DNA from: Terriglobia bacterium
Lineage (GTDB): Bacteria > Acidobacteriota > Terriglobia > Terriglobales > Acidobacteriaceae
NCBI GenBank assembly: GCA_020072645.1
Contig: JAIQGK010000002.1
Span: 1-64,000 of the forward strand
Direction of reading: 5' to 3'
DNA length: 64,000 bases
Shown: piece after piece, positions 42,956 to 51,658 of the stretch
Position numbering within the stretch: position 1 is the stretch's first letter
Layout of the letters: every line of letters begins with the position of its first letter
The notes under the pieces: generated by a model
The model's input: only the letters and a program-made list of their open reading frames with translations
Databases searched by the model: none
Told to the model about the DNA's origin: nothing
Translations under genes and position numbers: made by a program

Positions 42956-43747
42956 CTATTTTCCCGGCACCGGCAGACGCGTCGGCATGGTGTCGGTAAA
43001 GCTCATCACCTCCGAGTAGTGTTGCTGCCGATAGAGTCCCGTATTGATGTTGCTCACGGCAGTCGTGCGATTGCGCTCGGTCGCAATCAGCTGTTGTTCG
43101 AGCAGTGACGCCATTAATTTATTCGTGTCCTGCATGGTGCGTACCAGAAGGACATTGGAGGCGTTGATTTTGTTCAGGACAGCCAATTGAGTATTCAGGT
43201 CTGGCGCTGAAGAGAGTGAATCGTCTTCGAGATGTTTGATCTGAAGTTCGAGCTGCTGCGCATTACGGCGCAACTGGCCAATGGTTGCCATGCCGTTAAT
43301 AGTGGAGCCGTCGGATAGCTCTTCAAGGCCATAAGCCTGCTTCATTGCCTGGGAGCTGATGCTGATTGTGGGGCTGCTGAGTGGCATGTTGACCTGGCCA
43401 TATCCCTGTTTGGCCGTGCCGTAGTCGCCACTATTAACGCCACTGAGCCACCATGAGGTATTTCCGAGCGTGTTTCCGGCGGTCAGGTTTGACCACTGTG
43501 CAAACTCAGCCCGATAGCGGGTGACCATATTCTGAAGTTGCCGGGCCTGTCCGCGCAGAAATTGATATTGCTGCATGTAAAGGCTGTATGTCTGCTGAAG
43601 CTGCAGCAGTTGCTGTTGCAATTGCAGGTAGCGCAGCACAGCATTGTTGTAATTCGTGGGATCAAAGACGACCCCACCGAATTGGGCGAAAGCTGGCCTC
43701 AAGGTGAGCACCAGGAACAGCGTTATTAGTGTGATTCGGAACTTCAT
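42956..43747 (-). CDS. trbJ: TrbJ/VirB5-type protein
   Basis: This 263-residue protein has a signal peptide (MKFRITLITLFLVLTLRPAFA) and begins its mature part with VVFDPTNYNNAVLRYLQLQQQLLQLQQTY, the standard TrbJ opening. Long Gln-rich coiled coils follow, with a second helical block near residues 165-230. TrbJ/VirB5 is a periplasmic or pilus-tip component. The gene is closely spaced with trbI upstream and trbL downstream. Confidence 0.85.
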   Translation of the reverse strand: MKFRITLITLFLVLTLRPAFAQFGGVVFDPTNYNNAVLRYLQLQQQLLQLQQTYSLYMQQYQFLRGQARQLQNMVTRYRAEFAQWSNLTAGNTLGNTSWWLSGVNSGDYGTAKQGYGQVNMPLSSPTISISSQAMKQAYGLEELSDGSTINGMATIGQLRRNAQQLELQIKHLEDDSLSSAPDLNTQLAVLNKINASNVLLVRTMQDTNKLMASLLEQQLIATERNRTTAVSNINTGLYRQQHYSEVMSFTDTMPTRLPVPGK

Positions 43748-43758
43748 AGATTTACTCC

Positions 43759-45021
43759 TTAAATATTCGAGGGCATGACGTGTTGTGTGTAATCGGGAGC
43801 CAAGAGGTCTTCAGTGAGATAGACCTTCACCCGATGACCTTCCCTAATGGTGACGGTCGGCAGGATGTTCAAGAACCTGTCGAGAACATGCAAGGACGAT
43901 TGGGACAGGCTATTGGCAACACCCTGGCGGTAAGCATCAGTTGAAGACTCGGGAACTCCGGCAGAATTCGCCTGCGTCCCGAGTTGGGCCAGACCTCCGA
44001 TTGCGCCGATGGCGATCGATGCACCGAATATCTGGAGATAATGATTGTTTACCTTGTCGTTCAGACCGGTCTCGCCGATTTGGTTCAAACCTTGAAAATG
44101 GTCCAGATCAAGCGAATAGCCGTCGGGCATAATCAACCGATGAAAGGAGACGGCGAGCCGTCTTTGTCCGAACGCATCAACCCGCTTGGTCTCACCTATG
44201 AGCTTGCTGCCTGCGGGGATAAGCAAGTGCTGGCGGTCTTCGGAATAAACGTCGCTCGTCATCATGCAGATGACAGGGCCGTTGAAATCACCGTCCAGCC
44301 GATTTACGAGCACTGCTTCAAGCAAAGTGCCCTCAAAGATGGTGTAGCTCTTGCCGTTTGACAGGTTCGGATTGGCAGCCGGGGCGCGGTGCGCGATTTC
44401 TGCGGACGCGGAAGGGCTGGGCGCTGCTGGCGCGAGCAAGCCGGGCATAGCTCCATTTGGTAGATTTATGCCCGCGGTCGCCGGCGGCAACGGCCCAAGG
44501 GGCAGCCCCGCAATGGACGCGGCTAGCTGCTCGGCAGTCGGAGTTTGCGGATGTAGGCTCTTGTTGGCCGGCTCACGATAACTTAGAGCTACACTCGATG
44601 AAAAGAGGGACATGTATCTGCGCTTGCGTTCATCCTCTGCAATTGGGTCAATCTGTCGCTCTGATGGAGCAACTGAGGACTGCAGCGCGGCTGGTGAATT
44701 CGGCGGGGGGAGCTGAGGTTCGGTCGCGGGCTGTGTTGCTATGCTCCGCTGCTGTTCTTGTTGTCCAGCCAAGAGACGCCGCGCTATCTCGTCCGCTGTC
44801 CCAGCCGTGTTGACGGGAGCGGAAGGAGTTGGCTGATTTTGTGGTGTCGGTGTTTTGGCCTTGGTGCCGCCTGTCAGCCAGATCAATAGCAGCATGAGGG
44901 CGGCCACAATCAGGATTACCCATGATTGAAGCGATTTACGTATTACACCAGGGGGCGTTGTGCGCTTGTCGGTGATCACTGGCGTTCCGGTCTCGGGTGT
45001 TGCATTTGTAGTGTCCTGCAT
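43759..45021 (-). CDS. trbI: TrbI/VirB10-type protein
   Basis: This 420-residue protein has an N-terminal transmembrane helix (about 34-50, WVILIVAALMLLLIWLTG), a Pro-rich periplasmic linker, and the VirB10 C-terminal domain from about residue 225: TIFEGTLLEAVLVNRLDGDFNGPVICM, LLIPAGSKLIGETKRV, RRLAVSFHRLIMPDGYSLDL and a membrane-spanning antenna region. It connects inner and outer membranes. It lies 2 bases after the trbG stop. It is the second VirB10 in the window, clearly different from that of the older element. Confidence 0.9.
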   Translation of the reverse strand: MQDTTNATPETGTPVITDKRTTPPGVIRKSLQSWVILIVAALMLLLIWLTGGTKAKTPTPQNQPTPSAPVNTAGTADEIARRLLAGQQEQQRSIATQPATEPQLPPPNSPAALQSSVAPSERQIDPIAEDERKRRYMSLFSSSVALSYREPANKSLHPQTPTAEQLAASIAGLPLGPLPPATAGINLPNGAMPGLLAPAAPSPSASAEIAHRAPAANPNLSNGKSYTIFEGTLLEAVLVNRLDGDFNGPVICMMTSDVYSEDRQHLLIPAGSKLIGETKRVDAFGQRRLAVSFHRLIMPDGYSLDLDHFQGLNQIGETGLNDKVNNHYLQIFGASIAIGAIGGLAQLGTQANSAGVPESSTDAYRQGVANSLSQSSLHVLDRFLNILPTVTIREGHRVKVYLTEDLLAPDYTQHVMPSNI

Positions 45022-45023
45022 AA

Positions 45024-45782
45024 TCAGTTCCTCGCAAAATCTAAACGGTGTTTGCCAATGACCAGATAGCCCTTGTCAATGATCTTGGGCGCGATATAAA
45101 CGCCGTCGCGTAAGTCAAAATTGATCAGATTGGGCGCTCCATCTTTCACTTCGTAAAGCGTGGGCTTTTCCTGCGCGCTGGAGCGGATGTAGGTAAATTT
45201 CTCGTCGTGATAAATCTCCGAAACCGCGAACGGCTTTTTATCGCGCTTGAATTTGTAATCAAACTGAAGCGCCTTGACCGGATACTCCGAGCGAAATACC
45301 TCTTTGCCTTCCTGCGCTCTCTCCGTTTCGTGCCGCGCGGTTGCCTTAACACTTTCCACCTCCGATGCCAGTACAAATCTCGGCGGGCCGCTGAGCGCCT
45401 GGATCATGGTTTGCTCGGTGGGTTCAATGAAGACCTTGAGGTCGGGATCGCCGCCGTTCTCGCCAACTTCATTCAGCAAGAGTGAATAGACGTTGCCTGC
45501 GGCAGTAATCAGGGTCACATTGGTGCTGCTGTTCTGCTTGGCGGGTTTGACGTAGCAGAAATTCTGCACGCCTTCGACAATCCAGAAATCTTTGTCGCCG
45601 ACAACAAAGTCCAGGATTCGCTCGTTGGCCGGCAAAATGACCAGCGTAGTGAATCGGACCTTGGCCCTGACGGGCACAATGTCCTTGGCTGCGTATTTGA
45701 CGGTGCGGGCCTCGCGGACTTGACCGAGGCCAATCCCCGTAAAGAGGGTAATGATTGAGATAAGTGCGAGTGTTCGTTTCAT
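45024..45782 (-). CDS. trbG: TrbG/VirB9-type protein
   Basis: This 252-residue protein has a signal peptide (MKRTLALISIITLFTGIGLG). Both VirB9 domains are visible: an N-terminal one (FTTLVILPANERILDFVVGDKDFWIVEGVQNFCYVKPAK, NVTLITAAGNVYSLLL) and the C-terminal outer-membrane complex domain (LQFDYKFKRDKKPFAVSEIYHDEKFTYIRS, YLVIGKHRLDF). It forms the outer-membrane core with TrbI. The start overlaps the trbE stop by 4 bp. Confidence 0.88.
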   Translation of the reverse strand: MKRTLALISIITLFTGIGLGQVREARTVKYAAKDIVPVRAKVRFTTLVILPANERILDFVVGDKDFWIVEGVQNFCYVKPAKQNSSTNVTLITAAGNVYSLLLNEVGENGGDPDLKVFIEPTEQTMIQALSGPPRFVLASEVESVKATARHETERAQEGKEVFRSEYPVKALQFDYKFKRDKKPFAVSEIYHDEKFTYIRSSAQEKPTLYEVKDGAPNLINFDLRDGVYIAPKIIDKGYLVIGKHRLDFARN

Positions 45783-48232
45783 ATGCGTGTGCTCCTGGCA
45801 AGGACTTCCAGCCCTTGCCGAAATCCGTGCGCCCGAAACGCCTCCTCCCGGCGCTGGTTATCATTGGGGTCGTTCGTGTAGAGCCAGTAGGATTTCCCAT
45901 CCACATTGAGGTTCAAGACCTTCGCCATGTCCGGGCGCTTTATGAATAATTGGCGTTTGGGTATGAGGCCCGAAATCATCTCGATTTCGTTGTCGTTCAG
46001 GTGAAAGGTGTTCTTATAAAGCTCGGTATCGAGAGCTGGATTTGCCACAAAAATCTTGGTGCCGCAGCTTTCGAGCACAACATCCAGAATCTCCGACTTG
46101 CGCAGCTCATCAAGAGACTGCGTGGAAAGAACCATCGCGGCATTTTTCTTGCGCCAGGTCTTCAGGGCCTCCACGATGTAACTGCGAATGACCGGATGGG
46201 AGAAAAAGCGCCAAGCTTCATCCATGAAGAATGCTTTGAAAGTCATGGAGATCGCCGGGTCGTAGATCACGGCGTTGGCGCGATGCAGGATGTAGAAAAG
46301 CAGAGGCTCAATGACCTCTGCATACTGGTCCATTCCTTCAAAATCAAAGCACTGGAAGCGGCTGAAAGCCAGCGTGTCAGTGGCATTGTTAAACAATGTC
46401 GCGTATTGTCCGCCCGCAGTCCACTTGTGCAACTTGTCGGCCAAGTCCTTGCGCAGGGTGTTCGAGAGCACATCTAAAGTCCGCAGGTCAAGGGGAAGCT
46501 GATACAGATTTTCGATCTGCTCATAAACCTCCTTGTCGTCGGCGTGGGTGAATCTGTACTGGCCTTTGCCCTCGATCAGTACCTTGACAAACGAAAACAA
46601 GAAATTCAGATTCTCCGCCGTAGGTTCAAGCGAAAACGGATTGATCGTGAATGGGCCTCCGCTAATCCCAACTTTCAGATAGGACCCGCCGAACAGTTGC
46701 GTGATGCTCCTGAAGCTGCCGCCCAAATCAAAGATGAAGGTGTACGGTTCATACTTCTGCATGTTGGCGATCAGGAAATTGAGAAGGAACGATTTTCCCG
46801 AGCCGGTGCGCCCGGTAATCAGCGTGTGCGCCGTGTCCTGATAATGGAGATTGAAGAAATACGGGCTGCTGTGGTTGGTTTCAAGGATCGCCAGATATTC
46901 ACGGTCAAGGTGTTTGTTCCACTGGTCCCCAGTGTGCAACGTGAACAGGAATGAGTAATCAGCATAATTGGTGTTCAGCACATCCATCCGGCGCAGGTTG
47001 AAATGCTGATTGCCGGGAATCGTGGCGAAAAAAGTGTTTAGCAGGTTGTAGCGTTCGCTATAAAGCGAGCCATCGTTCACGCTGAAGACTTTGTAAATCT
47101 CTCCGCAGGCTCGCTCTACGGCCTGTCGGTCCCGTCCATAGACCACAACGGTAAGTGAGAGCTCGCCGAAGTAGTTGCCTTTAATCTCCAGTTCTTTTAG
47201 ACACTCGCCCAGGTTGTGAACGAGCGACTCCTTCGAGTCATCTACCAGAACATCGCCGATGTTGGGCGAGTTGTCCGCCCTGATCTGGCTCATTAGAGAT
47301 GTTTTGCTGTTGTGAAAATGACGCCGGGCCGATTGGATCTTCTTACGGGCTTCGGCATTCGGGCGGGGTCGCCATTCGGTGACAACGTGCAAGCTGGCCT
47401 CGACCTCATAAAGCTGCTTCAGGATCAGAGGCCAGCTCTGCGCCGTTGGCTCCTTCCAGGTCAAAACTTTCACATAAGAGTCATCCACCTGCAAGTGCGT
47501 GGGGTAGCACTCAAGGGACGAATCGCACATAAAGAAATCAACGTGGGTGTCATATTTCAGATGGTGCCACGCCCTCTTCTCCGGGCTGAAGTTCACCATC
47601 TTGCGCATGAATTGGTAGGCATCATCCTTTCCTAACAAACGAATCTTTACAAAGTCGTTCACTTGGAGAATGAAGTTCTCCGTCCGCTGGCGCAAGATGC
47701 GTTGGGCCTTTTCAATTTCAGACTGTACGAATACGATTTGCGTCTTACTGGACAATAAGCCGTGCAATTCATCCCAGGCCGAGCGGGGATTGGAAAATAC
47801 TTTCCCGATTGCCTGCAAAAATTTGCTCTGATAGCGGAACCCTTCGTAGAGAACTGCGTAATTGATATTCAGGGAGTAAAGATCAGCGGCTTTGGTCTTG
47901 AAATATGCAAGCCGTGTTTCAACCGCGGTCCTGACAATCTCATCGGCAACGGGAGCGTTGGGAATGGGAGGGTTATTTGTCTTAAACAGATATTGATAAA
48001 TGCGGAATTTGGAATCAAACAACTTGAGGGCCGACTCCAGGCGCTTGGTTAGATTGTCTATTTCCCTGCTGTCCAGACACTCGTAGTCAACGCCATCCAC
48101 CTCAAGCACCATCCCGATATCGCCGGATTTCGTGATAAAGGTGTTTTCGTCAATGAAACCGAAGACGCTGATGTTTTCGTTCAGCGCTCCTGTTTCTTTA
48201 TAGTTCTTGACGATTCTTTTTACACTAAGCAT
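45779..48232 (-). CDS. trbE: TrbE/VirB4-type secretion ATPase
   Basis: This 817-residue protein has an N-terminal CagE_TrbE_VirB-type domain (to about 420) and a C-terminal P-loop domain: Walker A ITGRTGSGKSFLLNFLI (about 470-486), Walker B FFMDEAWRFFSHP, and VLSTQSLDELRKSEI after it. VirB4 ATPases drive pilus assembly and substrate transfer. The length is normal. It overlaps trbD and trbG by a few bases on either side. Confidence 0.9.
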   Translation of the reverse strand: MLSVKRIVKNYKETGALNENISVFGFIDENTFITKSGDIGMVLEVDGVDYECLDSREIDNLTKRLESALKLFDSKFRIYQYLFKTNNPPIPNAPVADEIVRTAVETRLAYFKTKAADLYSLNINYAVLYEGFRYQSKFLQAIGKVFSNPRSAWDELHGLLSSKTQIVFVQSEIEKAQRILRQRTENFILQVNDFVKIRLLGKDDAYQFMRKMVNFSPEKRAWHHLKYDTHVDFFMCDSSLECYPTHLQVDDSYVKVLTWKEPTAQSWPLILKQLYEVEASLHVVTEWRPRPNAEARKKIQSARRHFHNSKTSLMSQIRADNSPNIGDVLVDDSKESLVHNLGECLKELEIKGNYFGELSLTVVVYGRDRQAVERACGEIYKVFSVNDGSLYSERYNLLNTFFATIPGNQHFNLRRMDVLNTNYADYSFLFTLHTGDQWNKHLDREYLAILETNHSSPYFFNLHYQDTAHTLITGRTGSGKSFLLNFLIANMQKYEPYTFIFDLGGSFRSITQLFGGSYLKVGISGGPFTINPFSLEPTAENLNFLFSFVKVLIEGKGQYRFTHADDKEVYEQIENLYQLPLDLRTLDVLSNTLRKDLADKLHKWTAGGQYATLFNNATDTLAFSRFQCFDFEGMDQYAEVIEPLLFYILHRANAVIYDPAISMTFKAFFMDEAWRFFSHPVIRSYIVEALKTWRKKNAAMVLSTQSLDELRKSEILDVVLESCGTKIFVANPALDTELYKNTFHLNDNEIEMISGLIPKRQLFIKRPDMAKVLNLNVDGKSYWLYTNDPNDNQRREEAFRAHGFRQGLEVLARSTRI

Positions 48233-48521
48233 GACTAATCACCTTTGTCGTTTGGTCACAGAACTTAAGCGGGTCGTACTGCTTGCGGAACTTGCCGGAG
48301 TTGAGCAATATCCTCAGCATTTGTGCATCGCTGTGGGTCGCCCAACGTGCCGGTATCAGCAAAGCCGCAAACATTACGATCCCGCTAAAAACGCTGCCAA
48401 AGAGGTTGAAAACAGCGCCGCCGAGCACCAAGGCGGCAAAAAACAGCCGGCGCTCCGCTCCCAGAATGGTGAGCGGCCTGTTTATGGCTCTGTAAACCGG
48501 ATTGAGTCTTTTGCTTTCCAC
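48225..48521 (-). CDS. trbD: TrbD/VirB3-type protein
   Basis: This 98-residue protein has the VirB3 pattern: NPVYRAINRPLTILGAERRLFF, then two adjacent transmembrane helices (ALVLGGAVFNLFGSVFSGIVMFAALLI) and HSDAQMLRILLNSGKFRKQYDPLKF. VirB3/TrbD is a small inner-membrane protein working with VirB4. It overlaps trbE by 8 bp and follows trbC by 34 bases. Confidence 0.88.
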   Translation of the reverse strand: MESKRLNPVYRAINRPLTILGAERRLFFAALVLGGAVFNLFGSVFSGIVMFAALLIPARWATHSDAQMLRILLNSGKFRKQYDPLKFCDQTTKVISHA

Positions 48522-48555
48522 TTTCTTTGCTTTCCTTCTGGTTGGTGGTTTTGCT

Positions 48556-48816
48556 CTAAGCTCCTGGCATAAGCCAGCTTAGGAAGTTAACTGCCGCAAC
48601 GGCCATGCCCACGCCGAAAATGATTCCAGCCAGCATCCGCTTATGGCCGCCCTCGCCAAAAGCAAACATCAGGCCACCTACGACAATTGCTACCAGGCTC
48701 AAAGCCTTGGCTATAGGTCCGGTAAAGGCATCCCGGAGTTGATTGACTGCTGTTTCCCAGGGGCTCGTACCCTGAAAAAAGTACATTGCAAATAAAAGTG
48801 ATCGTATCGTTCCCAT
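48556..48816 (-). CDS. trbC: TrbC/VirB2-type pilin
   Basis: This 86-residue protein has a short N-terminal hydrophobic segment (SLLFAMYFFQG) and two transmembrane helices (ALSLVAIVVGGLMFAFG and MLAGIIFGVGMAVAAVNFLSWL) separated by EGGHKR, the TrbC/VirB2 pilin layout. It is the first gene of the transfer operon, with the palindrome at 48829-48848 just upstream. The N-terminal leader is shorter than usual for TrbC. Confidence 0.82.
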   Translation of the reverse strand: MGTIRSLLFAMYFFQGTSPWETAVNQLRDAFTGPIAKALSLVAIVVGGLMFAFGEGGHKRMLAGIIFGVGMAVAAVNFLSWLMPGA

Positions 48817-48828
48817 ATGGCATCCATT

Positions 48829-48848
48829 GTGAGTAGCTACTCACGTGA
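48829..48848. promoter_or_regulatory. Palindromic operator in front of the trb operon
   Basis: The perfect 16-bp palindrome GTGAGTAGCTACTCAC (48829-48844) overlaps a second one, TCACGTGA (48841-48848). Together they start 13 bases upstream of the trbC start codon, where a repressor would block the operon. Likely binders are the HTH proteins encoded divergently. Confidence 0.6.
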
Positions 48849-49131
48849 GTCTTGGTTCACTCCGGCCAGCTCATCAGCCCGTAGTGGTTCGTTGCTCCGG
48901 GCTGGAGAAGACCAAAATGTTGTTCCAACGAACACCGCGGCCAGCCGCGCTCATCTTCGCTTTACCTTGTTTGACTTCGTCTGACATAGCCATTCGTCCG
49001 ACTTTTCCTTTTTGCGTTCGTCAAAGTGTGCGCGTGCAAGCCGCAGTGTCTATCCAGAGTAGACGCTACAGGTATAAGGAAAGGTGCACTCAGCAGCCGC
49101 AAATGCGGCTCTGTTGAGTGTGTTGACGCCA
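48849..49131. promoter_or_regulatory. Divergent control region of transfer operon and HTH genes
   Basis: No gene is supported here. It separates the minus-strand trb operon from the plus-strand HTH cluster and must contain both promoters. No consensus -35/-10 pair was obvious to me. Confidence 0.4.
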
Positions 49132-49365
49132 ATGAAAAAGTGGATTGAATGGCTAGAGAAACAAGACAGCCCGATTAAGGCAAACCAAATCGCAAAGATA
49201 CTTGGGGTCACCACTTCGGAAGTTTACAAACTAGCCGCCTGCGGCAAGATTCCAGGCGCAATACGTGTATCCAAAAGAGCTATCAGGTTTTGTCCTGATA
49301 AATTTGTGGAATGGCTAAAAGAGACCGTTTATGGAAACGGAAATAGCAATCGTAATCACAACTGA
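49132..49365 (+). CDS. HTH (excisionase/AlpA-type) protein
   Basis: I choose the ATG at 49132 (77 residues) over the upstream one at 49084. The core KANQIAKILGVTTSEVYKLAACGKIPGAIRVSKRAIRFCPDKFVEWLKE is an HTH_17-type winged helix as in excisionases and transfer activators. It is paralogous to the protein at 49810-50064 (ILGVT..VYK, IPGA.R.S..A..FCP). It lies divergently from trbC and is a good candidate to bind the palindrome or the att/xis region. Confidence 0.7.
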   Translation: MKKWIEWLEKQDSPIKANQIAKILGVTTSEVYKLAACGKIPGAIRVSKRAIRFCPDKFVEWLKETVYGNGNSNRNHN

Positions 49366-49392
49366 ATGACTATGTACTTGTGACGGACAGCT

Positions 49393-49460
49393 ATTAGTCG
49401 GCGTAAACACTGTCGACAGAGTGTCCCTAGTGGCATCTACGACTTGTCGCCGAAACTAAT
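49393..49460. promoter_or_regulatory. Nested inverted repeats between HTH genes
   Basis: Outer arms ATTAGTCGGCG (49393-49403) and CGCCGAAACTAAT (49448-49460) pair with two extra bases. Inside them ACACTGTCGACAGAGTGT (49407-49424) is itself an inverted repeat around GTCGAC. This may be an operator or an RNA element controlling the second HTH gene. Confidence 0.4.
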
Positions 49461-49503
49461 CGCGGAATCAAGAGTCTATTTTTAGTAGCGATTATGTGAA
49501 CGG

Positions 49504-49782
49504 ATGGTAATTATGGTTTCACCAGTTCAGAATGGTTTGATCAACAATTCTTCTGAAAGTGCGCCGACTCCCGATGAATGCCTGGAAACGCACTACTCTC
49601 CCGAGGCTGTCTCGTTAATGTGGGGTCTAAGCCCGAGGACCGTTCGGCGGCTGTTTGCGAACGAGCCAGGAATCATTGAATTGGGACAACCTGACAGCAT
49701 GAGAAAAAGACGCTACTTGACGATTCGTATTCCCGAAAGCGTCTTGGTGCGCGTGCACCGGCGCCTAAAGAAGGCAGGCTGA
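49504..49782 (+). CDS. HTH protein, paralog of the older element's regulator
   Basis: This 92-residue protein has CLETHYSPEAVSLMWGLSPRTVRRLFANEPGII as a helix-turn-helix, followed by RKRRYLTIRIPESVLVRVHRRLKKAG. The same layout and the NEPG and RIPE motifs occur at 16616-16891, showing that both elements share a regulatory set. A helix-turn-helix followed by a basic strand suggests DNA binding at att or transfer promoters. Confidence 0.7.
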   Translation: MVIMVSPVQNGLINNSSESAPTPDECLETHYSPEAVSLMWGLSPRTVRRLFANEPGIIELGQPDSMRKRRYLTIRIPESVLVRVHRRLKKAG

Positions 49783-49809
49783 TACTGAAGCAGAGTAACG
49801 GGTGCAAGC

Positions 49810-50064
49810 ATGCACTTGCATCCGTTTTTTCGCGGTGAAAGAGGGGGCATTTTGAGCTGGCTGCAGAAACTTTACGGGCGGGCCGAACGCATGGAGCCAT
49901 TATCTGTACGCGAAGTAGCAGAACTCCTCGGGGTTACGCCGCAACACGTTTATAAAATGCTCGAATCCAATCAGATTCCAGGAGCGCTACGTATCTCAAA
50001 TCATGCTCTTCAATTTTGTCCGCGGACCCTTCTCGACTGGTTGCGCTCCAAGCTCGCCAGCTGA
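49810..50064 (+). CDS. HTH (excisionase/AlpA-type) protein, second copy
   Basis: This reading of up to 84 residues may truly start further in (TTG near 49852 or ATG at 49891). The domain LSVREVAELLGVTPQHVYKMLESNQIPGALRISNHALQFCPRTLLDWLRSKL aligns closely with the 49132-49365 protein. The two copies flank the unrelated HTH gene at 49504. Such pairs often act as excisionase plus transfer regulator. Confidence 0.65.
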   Translation: MHLHPFFRGERGGILSWLQKLYGRAERMEPLSVREVAELLGVTPQHVYKMLESNQIPGALRISNHALQFCPRTLLDWLRSKLAS

Positions 50065-50118
50065 TCGGTCAGGGAACTCACTATTTGCGTTTCCAATAAA
50101 GCAGGAGATAATCCGCTC

Positions 50119-50613
50119 ATGATCTGCACCTGTGGTAATCAAGTGGCGTCAAATGCCCGGTTTTGTCCGCGCTGCGGAAAGCGTTTTACCCACAAGTTCG
50201 TGAAGTTACTTTCATGGTTTTTTGGAATAATTATTGGGTTTGGAATCCTTATGGCAGTTATCAGTCAGAACGGCCCCACAAGGCCCGTATCTTCCACTGA
50301 GCAAGAGAAAAAGGCCAAGGATGAGCGACAGTTTCAACTCGCAGTCAGTGGTGCTAAACAGCTGAAAAATGCGATGCGGAATCCCGACAGTTTTAAGGTG
50401 TCCAATGCTCTCTTTATGGATAATGGAGTGGTCTGCTACGAGTACCGTGCGCAGAACGGGTTTGGCGGGATCAATGTTGGCCGTGCCGTATTGACGGCTA
50501 AAGGCATGCTCAAAACGAATGAGATGGACGGTGGCACAAAGCTCTGGAACCGCGAGTGTGCGAATAAATCAGGTTACGACAAGACGTGGGCAGTAAATTA
50601 CGCAATAAGATAG
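50119..50613 (+). CDS. Zinc-ribbon membrane-anchored protein
   Basis: This 164-residue protein has an N-terminal zinc ribbon (CTCGNQVASNARFCPRCGKRF, four Cys in two CxxC pairs), one transmembrane helix (about 35-52, WFFGIIIGFGILMAVI) and a C-terminal extracytoplasmic domain of the type QLAVSGAKQLKNAMRNPDSFKVSNALFM...VCYEYRAQNGFGG. Function is unknown. It is not closely linked to a defined operon; it follows the HTH cluster by 54 bases. Confidence 0.7.
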   Translation: MICTCGNQVASNARFCPRCGKRFTHKFVKLLSWFFGIIIGFGILMAVISQNGPTRPVSSTEQEKKAKDERQFQLAVSGAKQLKNAMRNPDSFKVSNALFMDNGVVCYEYRAQNGFGGINVGRAVLTAKGMLKTNEMDGGTKLWNRECANKSGYDKTWAVNYAIR

Positions 50614-50663
50614 GGAAGAGGCCAAGCGTCGCCCAAATCTCTGCTTGACGGGACGCACTCGGC

Positions 50664-51374
50664 TCAAAAAAGAGACGATTGCGCCGGGCCATCCTGTACC
50701 GCGACTGATTCTTCTGCACACTCTGGGCCGTCGTTCCCAACCTTGCTCACTGTAGAGCTTACCGGGTAGACCCGCATGGACCCGCATCGAACGGCTTGAG
50801 CAGATCGGCGACCTTTGCGGGATCAGTGACACCGGGGTCAAGCCAGAGATCGTAATCGGCAGGTTTAAGGATAATCGGCATCCTGTCGTGAATATCTTTC
50901 AGCAGCACATTGGCTTCAGTCGTGAGGATCGTGCAGGATTCGATTACCTTGCCTCCCGGGTCTTTCCATCTGTCCCACAGGCCGCCGAACGCAAACAGGC
51001 CGTTGTCAGCCATCCCGATATTGTAGGGCTGCTTTTTCTTGGGGCCAATCTTCTTCCACTCATAAAACCCATCAGCCGGGATCAGGCACCGGCGCTTCTT
51101 CATCGACTCGCGAAACGCTGGCTTCTCCGCAGCCGTCTTGGATACGGCGTTGATAGTCTAAACCGAACGAAATATCTTTAGCCCAATAAGGAATCAAGCC
51201 CCAGCGCATCTTGGCGAATATGCGCTTTGGCTCTTTGCGATCCTGGCGGATCGTGGCGACTTCATCAGTGGGCGCTATGTTCCATCGGGCGGCCCAATTG
51301 ATGTCTTCAGCAGGAATGTTGAAATACTCGCTGAGCCAACGCTTTTTTGCCGTGAGTCTGTAACGCCCGCACAT
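50664..51374 (-). pseudogene. SRAP (YedK/HMCES-like) protein, frameshifted twice
   Basis: The start MCGRYRLTAKK has the catalytic Cys2 used to crosslink abasic sites, and WNIAPTDEVATIR and MRWGLIPYWAKD follow. Near 51164 the frame changes: the second part reads AVSKTAAEKPAFRESMKKRRCLIPADGFYEWKK and CTILTTEANVLLKDIHDRMPIIL. Near 50780 a partial repeat of ATGCGGGTC shifts it again, and a third frame gives VYPVSSTVSKVGNDGPECAEE, the usual C-terminal motif. SRAP proteins protect ssDNA abasic sites and are common on mobile elements. As given, the gene is broken. Confidence 0.8.
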
Positions 51375-51377
51375 CGT

Positions 51378-51653
51378 TTATTTCTTCCGTTGCACAACTG
51401 AGATCGATTCTTTGAGAGCGGCAGCGATGTCAGCATCGCCGGTCAGAATATGCGCTGGCTTCGGCATATGCGACTGCTGTCCTAACCATGCCTGTACTTC
51501 GGTGGGATCGGCAATGGTGAATCGTCCTTCACGCTTCACGGGCATCCCTTGTTTTGCCCAAGTCTGTGCAGATGCCGGACTGGTGCCGAGAAACTTAGCA
51601 ATCGCGGTCCAGCCTTTCAGAGTCGTTGCCGGCGCTGTTTTCTTCTTGGCCAT
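51378..51653 (-). CDS. Small HTH DNA-binding protein
   Basis: This 91-residue protein has LKGWTAIAKFLGTSPASAQTWAKQGMPVKREGRFTIADPTEVQAWLGQQ, a winged-helix of the terminase-small-subunit/excisionase kind, plus a Lys-rich N-terminus. It is 3 bases upstream of the SRAP gene on the same strand. The function is unknown; DNA binding is likely. Confidence 0.65.
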   Translation of the reverse strand: MAKKKTAPATTLKGWTAIAKFLGTSPASAQTWAKQGMPVKREGRFTIADPTEVQAWLGQQSHMPKPAHILTGDADIAAALKESISVVQRKK

Positions 51654-51658
51654 CCAGA

